DNA of 39,651 nucleotides from Gammaproteobacteria bacterium. GTDB lineage: Bacteria; Pseudomonadota; Gammaproteobacteria; Steroidobacterales; UBA11654. The notes under the pieces were generated by a model that was not told the DNA's origin, searched no databases, and saw nothing but the letters and a program-made list of their open reading frames with translations. The stretch spans positions 129,708 through 169,358 of the forward strand of contig JAPYQN010000001.1 in NCBI GenBank assembly GCA_029941465.1, given 5' to 3'. A program made the position numbers and the translations under genes. The stretch's first letter is position 1; every line of letters starts with the position of its first letter. Of this stretch, positions 10,491 to 19,367 are shown piece by piece.

Positions 10491-10952
10491 ATGTCAATAG
10501 ATTCAAGTAATATTATTAAACCCTTTGTTGAAAAAAAAGGCGGTCTCATGCCTGCATTGCATGCTCTACAACATCATTTAGGATTTATCAGCAAAGATAA
10601 TATTGCAGAATTAGCCATTGCTTTTAATTGCTCTCAAGCTGAAGTCATTGATGTAATAACGTTCTATGATGATTTTAGATTAGTGCCCATTGGTAAAAAC
10701 ATAATTAAAATCTGTCAAGCTGAAGCATGTCAAAGCCAGAATTGTAAACAATTACTCAGTGATCTTACTTCATATTTTAGTCTAGAGATGGGTGAAACTA
10801 GTGATGATTTAAACGTTACATTAAAAGAAGTTTTTTGTTTGGGTAACTGTGCAGTAGGCCCATCGGTAATGATTAACGATACGGTCATAGGCGAAGCAAC
10901 AACTGAAAAGATTATCAGTCACTTAAAAAACGATGCCACACAGAAATTATGA
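10491..10952 (+). CDS. fdsG: NAD-dependent formate dehydrogenase gamma subunit (NuoE-like, 2Fe-2S)
   Basis: Thioredoxin-like 2Fe-2S pattern KICQAEACQSQNC...EVFCLGNCAVGPSVMIND; overlaps the next subunit by 4 nt. Confidence 0.85.
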   Translation: MSIDSSNIIKPFVEKKGGLMPALHALQHHLGFISKDNIAELAIAFNCSQAEVIDVITFYDDFRLVPIGKNIIKICQAEACQSQNCKQLLSDLTSYFSLEMGETSDDLNVTLKEVFCLGNCAVGPSVMINDTVIGEATTEKIISHLKNDATQKL

Positions 10953-12481
10953 ATGAAGTGATTAAAATTTTCATTCCAAACGAAACTTCAGCAAACTCTG
11001 TTGGAGCAAACTTACTGTATCAAGTTATCAGTGAACTGATTAATGATGAGAATGTAGAAATCATTAGAAATGGATCTTGGGGAGCATTTTGGCTTGAACC
11101 TTTTATTGAAATAGAAAAGGATGGAATCAGAAAGGGAGCTAGCTATAGGAATATAAATTTATCTCACTTGAACACTATTGAAGAATTCTTTTTGGATTTT
11201 GAAAAAAGAAACCCTTTTGATATCAATGAAATTGATTTTATAAGAAAACAAAATAGGATTGTCTTTTCAAGAATAGGTCATGAAGACCCCTTGAATATTG
11301 AACATTATATAAACACCAAAGGCTATCAGCCTTTATTAACAGCCTTAGAACTTGGTCCTCAAAAAATAATCAACCAAATCAAAGCATCTGGTCTTAATGG
11401 ACGAGGAGGAGCTGCTTTTCCAACTGGAATTAAAATGCAAACTGTATTTGACCAAAACAGTTCAGTTAAATACCTGGCTTGCAATGCTGATGAAGGGGAT
11501 GGCGGGACTTTCTCAGATCGATTGATTATGGAATCAGACCCTTTCGCTTTGATTGAAGGTATGACCATAGCAGCCTATGCAGTGGGTGCTTCAAAAGGCT
11601 ATATATACTTAAGATCAGAATACCCATTGGCAAAAGACTTTCTGATTCGAGCTATAGATATAGCATTGGATAATAATTATCTGGGAAATAATATACAGAA
11701 TTCAGATTTTAACTTTGATATTGAGTTGAGAATTGGAGCTGGCTCTTATGTTTGTGGTGAGGAAACCGCTATGATGGAAAGCATTGAAGGTCGAAGAGGC
11801 TTGGTTCGATCAAAACCACCATTACCAGCTATCAATGGCCTATTTAAACAACCCACACTAATAAATAATGTAGTGACTCTTGCTACTATCCCGGCGCTTT
11901 TATTGAGTGATCAATCGGATTTTTCACAAATCGGCTCGAATAAGTCAATTGGAACCATGCCCTTTCAATTGAGCGGTAATGTAAAGCATGGCGGACTTAT
12001 TGAAACTAGATTTGATATATCACTCAATGAGATTATTGAAGATTTTGGTTCTGGAACAAAATCAGGAGAACCAATACACGCAATACAAATTGGTGGTCCT
12101 TTGGGAATTTACTTATCATCCAGTATGCTGGATACAACATTAACTATCGAGTCACTTCAAGAACTCAAAGGATCTGTAGGACATGGTGGTATTATCGTAT
12201 TTGATAATTCTGTAGATATGGCTGAACAAGCAAAATTTGCTATGGAATTTTGTGTAAAAGAATCCTGTGGCAAATGCACACCTTGCAGAATTGGCTCAGT
12301 TAGAGGGGTTGAGATTATTGAACGATTGCAAAAAAATAAAACATCAAAAGATGATGCCACTCTACTCCATGACTTGTGTGAAACTCTGGAATCTACTTCA
12401 TTATGTGCCATGGGAGGAATGACGCCAAATCCAATTCATTCTATAATTGAATTCTTTCCAAATGAATTGATTGAAAAATGA
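10949..12481 (+). CDS. fdsB: NAD-dependent formate dehydrogenase beta subunit (NuoF-like; FMN, NADH, 4Fe-4S)
   Basis: GLNGRGGAAFPTGIKM, CNADEGDGGTFSDR, GAGSYVCGEETAMMESIEGRRG, ESCGKCTPCRIGS. Confidence 0.9.
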   Translation: MNEVIKIFIPNETSANSVGANLLYQVISELINDENVEIIRNGSWGAFWLEPFIEIEKDGIRKGASYRNINLSHLNTIEEFFLDFEKRNPFDINEIDFIRKQNRIVFSRIGHEDPLNIEHYINTKGYQPLLTALELGPQKIINQIKASGLNGRGGAAFPTGIKMQTVFDQNSSVKYLACNADEGDGGTFSDRLIMESDPFALIEGMTIAAYAVGASKGYIYLRSEYPLAKDFLIRAIDIALDNNYLGNNIQNSDFNFDIELRIGAGSYVCGEETAMMESIEGRRGLVRSKPPLPAINGLFKQPTLINNVVTLATIPALLLSDQSDFSQIGSNKSIGTMPFQLSGNVKHGGLIETRFDISLNEIIEDFGSGTKSGEPIHAIQIGGPLGIYLSSSMLDTTLTIESLQELKGSVGHGGIIVFDNSVDMAEQAKFAMEFCVKESCGKCTPCRIGSVRGVEIIERLQKNKTSKDDATLLHDLCETLESTSLCAMGGMTPNPIHSIIEFFPNELIEK

Positions 12482-15336
12482 CTTTATTAAAAGAAAAAAA
12501 TTACGGTACGCCAAAAGTAATTTCTGAAAATACTGTTACTGGGTATATAGATGGCATTGAAATATCGGTTCCTGAAGGCACATCCATTATGAGGGCAGCT
12601 TCAATGGTTGGAATTGATATACCGAGTTTATGTGCGTCAGACAATATTGATGCATTTGGTTCTTGCAGACTATGTATTGTGGATTTCGAAGGTAGGAAAG
12701 GTATTGGCTATCCATCCTCTTGCACATCACCACTCAATAATGGAATGAAAGTCATAACCAAAAATGATCACTTAGAAACTTTGAGAAAAGATTTATTAGA
12801 AATGTACATTTCTGATCATCCACTCGATTGTAATACATGCTCATCAGATGGTGACTGCGATCTTCAAACTCAGGCGGATAATCATCATCTACTAAAGAAT
12901 AATCATTTAGTGCCTTCCAAATATAGCTTTGAAGATAGTTGCAATCATTTAGGGGCTGATGTGGATGTTTCAAATCCTTATTTCAACTTTGATCCCGAAA
13001 AATGCATTGTTTGCTCTCGTTGTGTTAGAGCTTGCAATGAAGTTCAAGGCACTTTTGCACTATCTTTAGAATCAAGGGGTTTTGAATCAAAAATTAAACC
13101 CGGTATTTCAGAAAACTTTTTCGATTCTGAATGCGTTTCATGCGGAGCTTGTGTGCAAGCCTGTCCTACAGGAAGCTTGATAGAGAAATCTATAGTAGAA
13201 AAAGGCATGCCCGATGAAACCGTTCTAACAACATGTGCTTATTGTGGTGTTGGATGTTCATTTAAAGCTGAAATAAAAAACAATGATGTTGTCAGAATGG
13301 TTCCATACAAAGATGGCAAAGCCAACAAAGGACACAGTTGCATCAAAGGAAGGTTTGCGTGGGGCTATGCAAAACATCAAGACAGAATCACTAAGCCAAT
13401 GATTCGAGATGAAATAATAGATAATTGGAAAGAAGTAGACTGGGATGAAGCCATTCAATTTACAGCGAAACGCTTTAAAGATATCCAGAACCAATATGGT
13501 ATTAATTCTATTGGTGGAATTACTTCTGCTAGAACCACTAATGAAGAAGCCTATATTGTGCAAAAACTAATAAGAACTGCATTTGGAAACAACAATGTTG
13601 ATACTTGTGCCAGAGTTTGTCATTCACCTACTGGTTACGGTTTAAAACAAACATTCGGAACATCCGCTGGAACGCAAAACTTTGACAGTGTGCAAAGTGC
13701 TGATGTCATCATGATTATTGGCGCTAATCCTACAGTAGGGCATCCTGTTTTTGCATCACAAATGAAAAAAAGAATAAGAGCAGGTGCAAAATTAATTGTA
13801 ATCGATCCAAGAAAAACAGACATCGTAGAATCACCTCATATAAAAGCAGATTTTCACCTACCAATATTACCAGGCTCTAATGTTCCACTGATAAATGCAT
13901 TTTCTCATGTGGCTGTTCATGAAAATTTAATTGATCATGACTACATTAAAAACAGATGCGAAGAAACAGCATTCAATGATTGGATTGAATTTATAAAAGA
14001 TGATTCAAATTCTCCTGAAGCAGCAGAAAAACCAACTGGTGTTAATGCTGATATCATCCGAAAAGCAGCACGTCTTTATGCTTCAGGTGATAAAAGTGCA
14101 ATCTATTATGGATTAGGTGTTACAGAACATTCACAAGGCTCAACAATGGTGATGGGAATGGCAAATCTAGCTATGGCCACTGGTAATGTTGGTTATATTG
14201 GAGCTGGAGTGAATCCATTGAGAGGTCAAAATAATGTTCAAGGCTCATGCGATATGGGTTCTTTTCCACATGAACTCCCTGGTTACCGTCCCATTACAGA
14301 TGATGATGCAAGATCAGTGTTTGAAAAGAAATGGAATGTTAAAATTCAAAAAGAAGCAGGGTTAAGATCTGTCAACATGTTTGATGCAGCTGTCGGTGGT
14401 GAATTTAAAGGCATATACATACAAGGCGAAGATTTTGTCCAGTCTGAACCGAATACTCAACATATAGAAGAAGCTTTTCGATCTATGGAATGTGTTGTTA
14501 TTCAGGATTTGTTTTTAACTGAAACAGCAAACTTTGCTCATGTCTTCTTACCAGCAACCTCGTTTTTAGAAAAAAATGGAACATTTACTAATGCTGAGAG
14601 AAGAATCAATAGAGTCAGACCTGTAATGAAACCTCTTACAGGAAAACATGAGTGGGAAATCACACAAGAATTGGCTAACGCTATGGGTTATGAGATGAGT
14701 TTTAAGTCTTCTGAAGAAATTTTAGAAGAGATAGCTGAACTAACACCTACCTTTACTGGCGTGTCATTCAAAAAACTAGATGAAATTGGGAGTGTTCAGT
14801 GGCCTTGTAATGAGTCTGCTCCATTAGGAACTCCAATAATGCATGTGGATGAGTTTGTTCGTGGAAAAGGGCAATTTATGATCACTGACTATGTGCCTAC
14901 TACTGAAATTGCAAATCGAAAATTTCCATTGCTACTTACAACTGGGAGAAATCTTGTTCAATATAATGTAGGGACACAAACTAGGAGAACACATAATAAT
15001 CTATGGTCCAATGAAGATGTGTTGGAAATACATCCTGCTGATGCTTCTGCCAGAGGCATTAATAATGATTCATTAGTTCTTCTCAGAAGCAGAAAAGGAG
15101 AAACCACATTAAAAGCAATTGTTACTGAAAAAATACCAGCAGGAGTTGTGTATACTACATTCCATAACCCAGAAACTGGTACTAATGTTGTAACAACAGA
15201 AAACAGTGATTGGGCTACTGATTGTCCAGAGTATAAAGTTACAGCTGTAGAAATTGAACCTGCAAATCATCGATCTAAATGGCAAAAAAATAAGAAAAAT
15301 GATACGAATCAACTTGGACTAATTATAAACACTTAA
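12478..15336 (+). CDS. fdsA: NAD-dependent formate dehydrogenase alpha subunit (molybdopterin, catalytic Cys)
   Basis: N-terminal 2Fe-2S (CASDNIDAFGSCRLC), 4Fe-4S motifs, TCAYCGVGCSF, CARVCHSPTGYGLKQTFGTSAGTQNF, C-terminal molybdopterin dinucleotide-binding region. Confidence 0.92.
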   Translation: MTLLKEKNYGTPKVISENTVTGYIDGIEISVPEGTSIMRAASMVGIDIPSLCASDNIDAFGSCRLCIVDFEGRKGIGYPSSCTSPLNNGMKVITKNDHLETLRKDLLEMYISDHPLDCNTCSSDGDCDLQTQADNHHLLKNNHLVPSKYSFEDSCNHLGADVDVSNPYFNFDPEKCIVCSRCVRACNEVQGTFALSLESRGFESKIKPGISENFFDSECVSCGACVQACPTGSLIEKSIVEKGMPDETVLTTCAYCGVGCSFKAEIKNNDVVRMVPYKDGKANKGHSCIKGRFAWGYAKHQDRITKPMIRDEIIDNWKEVDWDEAIQFTAKRFKDIQNQYGINSIGGITSARTTNEEAYIVQKLIRTAFGNNNVDTCARVCHSPTGYGLKQTFGTSAGTQNFDSVQSADVIMIIGANPTVGHPVFASQMKKRIRAGAKLIVIDPRKTDIVESPHIKADFHLPILPGSNVPLINAFSHVAVHENLIDHDYIKNRCEETAFNDWIEFIKDDSNSPEAAEKPTGVNADIIRKAARLYASGDKSAIYYGLGVTEHSQGSTMVMGMANLAMATGNVGYIGAGVNPLRGQNNVQGSCDMGSFPHELPGYRPITDDDARSVFEKKWNVKIQKEAGLRSVNMFDAAVGGEFKGIYIQGEDFVQSEPNTQHIEEAFRSMECVVIQDLFLTETANFAHVFLPATSFLEKNGTFTNAERRINRVRPVMKPLTGKHEWEITQELANAMGYEMSFKSSEEILEEIAELTPTFTGVSFKKLDEIGSVQWPCNESAPLGTPIMHVDEFVRGKGQFMITDYVPTTEIANRKFPLLLTTGRNLVQYNVGTQTRRTHNNLWSNEDVLEIHPADASARGINNDSLVLLRSRKGETTLKAIVTEKIPAGVVYTTFHNPETGTNVVTTENSDWATDCPEYKVTAVEIEPANHRSKWQKNKKNDTNQLGLIINT

Positions 15337-15342
15337 GAAAAC

Positions 15343-17259
15343 ATGCTATCTATAACTTTACCCGATGGATCAAAACAGGATTTACTGAAAGGATCAACTG
15401 GCCTAGATTTAGCTAAAATAATAGGTCCAGGCTTAGCTAAAAGCGCAATAGCAATATCTATTGATGGTGTTCAAAAAGATTTGGAAGATACAATTGAACA
15501 GGATAGCTCAGTATCAATAATCACTATTGATTCTGACGAAGGCTTGGAAATTATGCGTCATACTATTGCAGCTCAAGTTCTTGCAGCTGCTATAAAAACT
15601 CGTTATCCAGACTCACAATTAGCGATTGGCCCTACCATAGATAATGGTTTTTATTATGATGTGTTCACTGATAAAGCTATTTCATCGGAAGACTTGGTAG
15701 TTATTGAAAAAGAAATGCAGAAGGTTATTGAAAACAAATCAGTAATAAAGAAAACCCTCCATTCTAAAAAAGAAGTCGTTAAGTTTTTTAAAAGCAATAA
15801 CGAAGACTATAAGCTAAAAATTATTGATGAGGCAGAACAAGATAATAATTTCCAAATTTACACAAATGAAGACAGTAAATTTATTGATCTTTGTTTAGGT
15901 CCTCACTTACCAAATCTAAGTTTCATAGGCCCATTTAAATTAACAAAAGTATCTGGTGCCTACTGGCAAGGTGATTCTAGTAATGAAATGTTAACAAGAA
16001 TATATGGAACAGCATGGAGAACTCAAAAAGAACTTGATAACTATCTTGCTCAAATTGAAGAAGCTGAAAAAAGAGATCATAGAAAAATTGGAAAAGATTT
16101 AGATTTATTTAGCATCCAAGAAGAGGCAGGAGGAGGCCTTGTCTTTTGGCATCCTAATGGTGCTAGAGTCAGAAATATTATTGAAAATTACTGGAAACAA
16201 GAACATCAAAATGCAAATTATGAACTTCTTTATACCCCGCATATTGCTCTTGATACACTTTGGCAAACCTCAGGACACACTGATTTTTATGAAGAATCAA
16301 TGTACAAACCCATAGATGATGAAAATCAATTTTATCGTTTAAAACCTATGAATTGTCCATTTCACGTTTTAGTTTATAAAAATACCCTCAGATCCTATAG
16401 AGATTTACCCATTAGATGGGCAGAACTAGGAACAGTATATAGACATGAAATGACAGGGGCTCTTCATGGATTGATGAGAGTTAGAGGATTTACCCAGGAT
16501 GATTCCCACATTTTCTGCTCAGAAGATCAAATTGAGAAAGAAATAAAAGATATTCTTGATCTTGCTCTAAAAATGTTAAAAACATTTACTTTTGAAGAAT
16601 TTGAAATCCATCTTGCAACTAGACCAGAAAAATTTGTTGGTAGTGAAGATATATGGGATAAGGCCACAGACTCTTTAATCAAAGCACTGGAATCAAAAGA
16701 ATTAGATTATAAAACAGACATTGGTGGTGGAGCATTTTATGGGCCAAAAATTGATATTAAGATAAAAGATGCTATTGGAAGACTTTGGCAGTGTTCAACA
16801 ATTCAATTAGATTTCAATCTACCAGAACGATTCAACATGAACTATATTGGTAGTGATGGTAAGAAGTATCATCCGATTATGATCCATAGGGCATTATTAG
16901 GATCAATTGAAAGATTTTTTGGTATTTTGGTTGAACACTTTGCAGGAAAATTCCCTCTTTGGCTTGCTCCAACACAAATTTGTGTCATGTCAATCAATCA
17001 AAAACAACATAAATACGCACAAAGCATATGTGATGAAATTAAAAAAAATGGCTTTAGAGTCGAAATTGACTTGAGAAACGAAAAAATAGGCTCTAAAATT
17101 CGCGATCACACTTTAAAAAAGGTACCGTATCTAATAATTTTAGGGGATCGTGAGTTCAGTAGTGAAGAAATCACTGTAAGAACTCAAAAGGGTGATGATC
17201 TCGGTAATATGGAACTTAAAACGTTCTTAAGAAATATTGAAAAAGAACTAGTTATATAA
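15343..17259 (+). CDS. thrS: threonyl-tRNA synthetase
   Basis: TGS domain start, TIDNGFYYDV, MNCPFHVLVYK, RELGTVYRHE-like ELGTVYRHEMTGALHGLMRVRGFTQDDSHIFC, HRALLGSIERFFGILVEH. Confidence 0.98.
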   Translation: MLSITLPDGSKQDLLKGSTGLDLAKIIGPGLAKSAIAISIDGVQKDLEDTIEQDSSVSIITIDSDEGLEIMRHTIAAQVLAAAIKTRYPDSQLAIGPTIDNGFYYDVFTDKAISSEDLVVIEKEMQKVIENKSVIKKTLHSKKEVVKFFKSNNEDYKLKIIDEAEQDNNFQIYTNEDSKFIDLCLGPHLPNLSFIGPFKLTKVSGAYWQGDSSNEMLTRIYGTAWRTQKELDNYLAQIEEAEKRDHRKIGKDLDLFSIQEEAGGGLVFWHPNGARVRNIIENYWKQEHQNANYELLYTPHIALDTLWQTSGHTDFYEESMYKPIDDENQFYRLKPMNCPFHVLVYKNTLRSYRDLPIRWAELGTVYRHEMTGALHGLMRVRGFTQDDSHIFCSEDQIEKEIKDILDLALKMLKTFTFEEFEIHLATRPEKFVGSEDIWDKATDSLIKALESKELDYKTDIGGGAFYGPKIDIKIKDAIGRLWQCSTIQLDFNLPERFNMNYIGSDGKKYHPIMIHRALLGSIERFFGILVEHFAGKFPLWLAPTQICVMSINQKQHKYAQSICDEIKKNGFRVEIDLRNEKIGSKIRDHTLKKVPYLIILGDREFSSEEITVRTQKGDDLGNMELKTFLRNIEKELVI

Positions 17260-17269
17260 GGAGGAAACT

Positions 17270-17788
17270 ATCGCTGCAAAAAAAAGGGTTCGGAAGAATA
17301 AGCAAATAAAAGCTTCAGAAGTAAGATTGATTGATGAAGATGGCACACAACTTGGCATTCTAAACATTAAAGAAGCAATTGAATTAGCCACAAATAAGGG
17401 CATGGATGTAGTTGAAGTATCACCGAACACAGAACCGCCAGTTTGTAGAATCTTGGATTATGGTAAATTCTTATTCGAACAAAAAAAGAAGACACAGGGC
17501 GCTAAAAAGAAACAAAAGTCTATCCAAGTAAAAGAAATTAAATTCAGACCCTTGATTGAAATAGGTGACTATGAAGTTAAGTTAAATAAAATTAGGGCTT
17601 TTTTAGAACAAGGCAATAAAGTAAAAGTATCACTAAGATACAGAGGGAGAGAAATGAGACACGTTGAATTAGGTCACAACCTATTAAAACGTGTAGTTGA
17701 TGACATAGAATCAATAGCAGCTATCGAACAAGATGCAGAATTTGAAGGCAGACAACTTGTCATGGTCGTTGCACCAAAACATAACTAA
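17270..17788 (+). CDS. infC: translation initiation factor IF-3, proposed ATC start codon
   Basis: The frame extends upstream of the ATG at 17327 to give (M)AAKKRVRKNKQIKASEVRLIDEDGTQLG, a typical IF-3 N-terminus. SD AAGGAGG at 17258-17264, 5-nt spacer, ATC at 17270. Confidence 0.9.
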   Translation: MAAKKRVRKNKQIKASEVRLIDEDGTQLGILNIKEAIELATNKGMDVVEVSPNTEPPVCRILDYGKFLFEQKKKTQGAKKKQKSIQVKEIKFRPLIEIGDYEVKLNKIRAFLEQGNKVKVSLRYRGREMRHVELGHNLLKRVVDDIESIAAIEQDAEFEGRQLVMVVAPKHN

Positions 17789-17801
17789 ATAAAGAATAAT
17801 A

Positions 17802-17999
17802 ATGCCAAAATTAAAAACAAATAGAGGGGCTGCAAAAAGGTTTAAAAAAACTGGAAGCGGTAAATATAAAAAAAGTTCATCGCATATGAACCACATATTA
17901 ACTAAAAAAAGCAGTAAAAGAAAAAGACATCTTAGATCTTCTTCTCTTATTGCAGATGCGGATGTAAAGAGCGTAAAAAAACTCTTACCCTATAGTTAA
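17802..17999 (+). CDS. rpmI: 50S ribosomal protein bL35
   Basis: [45 protein letters not shown]. Confidence 0.97.
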   Translation: MPKLKTNRGAAKRFKKTGSGKYKKSSSHMNHILTKKSSKRKRHLRSSSLIADADVKSVKKLLPYS

Positions 18000-18013
18000 A
18001 TTAAGGAAAAAAA

Positions 18014-18376
18014 ATGGCTAGAGTAAAAAGAGGCGTTACCTCAAAAACAAAACATAAAAAAGTACTGAAGAAAACTAAAGGTCAGTACGGTGCTAGAAGT
18101 CGCCTGATTAAGGTCGCTAAACAGGCAGCAACTAAAGCTGGTCAATATGCCTACAGAGACAGAAGAAAAAAGAAAGGTCATTTCAGATCCTTATGGATAA
18201 TTCGAATTAATGCAGCAGCTAGGTTGTCTGACCTATCTTATAGTAAATTCATGAACGGTTTAAAATCTGCCAATATAGAGATAGATAGGAAAATTCTGGC
18301 TGATCTTGCTGTCAATGATTTAGAGGCATTTAAAGCACTCTCAGAAAAGGCTAAAGCAGCTTTAGAGAATTCTTAA
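18014..18376 (+). CDS. rplT: 50S ribosomal protein bL20
   Basis: [38 protein letters not shown]...[24 protein letters not shown]. Confidence 0.98.
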   Translation: MARVKRGVTSKTKHKKVLKKTKGQYGARSRLIKVAKQAATKAGQYAYRDRRKKKGHFRSLWIIRINAAARLSDLSYSKFMNGLKSANIEIDRKILADLAVNDLEAFKALSEKAKAALENS

Positions 18377-18377
18377 T

Positions 18378-19364
18378 ATGACTGACCGTTTGTCAGATCT
18401 ATCTAAACGAGCTCTCAAAGACATTAGAAACAGTTCCACTCTAGAAGAACTTGATTCTGTTAGAGTTCAGTATTTAGGAAAAAAAGGAAGTGTCAGTATT
18501 CAACTGAAAAAGCTTTCAGATCTTGATCCAAGTGATCGCCCTAGAATTGGAAAAGAAGTCAATAAACTTAAAAAGTTAGTTGATCAAGAAATTACTAATA
18601 AGAAAAATTCACTCAATGATGAGAAAATTAAATCCAATATTGAAGACTCTTCTCTAGATGTCACAATGCCTGGAAGAACATCAATAATTGGCAATCCACA
18701 CCCAGTCTCTTCCACGTTAAATGAAATTGAAAAAATATTTTTAAATGCAGGCTTTCTTGTTGAAGATGGCCCAGAAATAGAGGATGAGTATCATAATTTT
18801 ACAGCTTTAAATATTCCAGAAAATCATCCTGCCAGAGCTATGCATGATACTTTTTATTTTAATACACAGTATTTACTTAGAACCCATACATCACCTATTC
18901 AGATAAGATCTATGGAAAAATACGGTGTACCCATACGTGTAATTGCACCTGGTAAGGTCTATCGAAGAGATTCAGATATTACGCACACGCCTATGTTTCA
19001 TCAAATTGAAGGCCTAGTAATTGATAAAGATATTAACTTTACCCATCTTAAAGGGATTCTACATGACTTTATAAATACATTTTTTGAAGATGATATGAAA
19101 TTGAGATTTAGGCCTTCTTATTTCCCTTTTACAGAACCTTCAGCTGAAGTAGATTTATTATCAAAAGACAATCATTGGCTCGAAATTCTTGGGTGCGGTA
19201 TGGTCCACCCAAAGGTATTAACTAATCTAGGGATAGATAATGAAACATTCAATGGGTATGCATTTGGTATGGGCGTAGAAAGGCTTGCAATGCTTAAATA
19301 TGGGATCAATGATATCCGGCTTTTTTATGAAAACGATTTAAACTTTTTAAACCAATTTAAATAA
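18378..19364 (+). CDS. pheS: phenylalanyl-tRNA synthetase alpha subunit
   Basis: MPGRTSIIGNPHPVSSTLNEIEKIF, HPARAMHDTFYF, LRTHTSPIQIR, GKVYRRDSDITHTPMFHQIEGL, GYAFGMGVERLAMLKYGI. Confidence 0.98.
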   Translation: MTDRLSDLSKRALKDIRNSSTLEELDSVRVQYLGKKGSVSIQLKKLSDLDPSDRPRIGKEVNKLKKLVDQEITNKKNSLNDEKIKSNIEDSSLDVTMPGRTSIIGNPHPVSSTLNEIEKIFLNAGFLVEDGPEIEDEYHNFTALNIPENHPARAMHDTFYFNTQYLLRTHTSPIQIRSMEKYGVPIRVIAPGKVYRRDSDITHTPMFHQIEGLVIDKDINFTHLKGILHDFINTFFEDDMKLRFRPSYFPFTEPSAEVDLLSKDNHWLEILGCGMVHPKVLTNLGIDNETFNGYAFGMGVERLAMLKYGINDIRLFYENDLNFLNQFK

Positions 19365-19367
19365 TTT

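Noticed and set aside
12752-13823. Antisense ORFs inside fdsA (12752..12973, 13258..13563, 13635..13823)
   Set aside because: Lie opposite strongly conserved molybdopterin oxidoreductase sequence; no independent coding signal.
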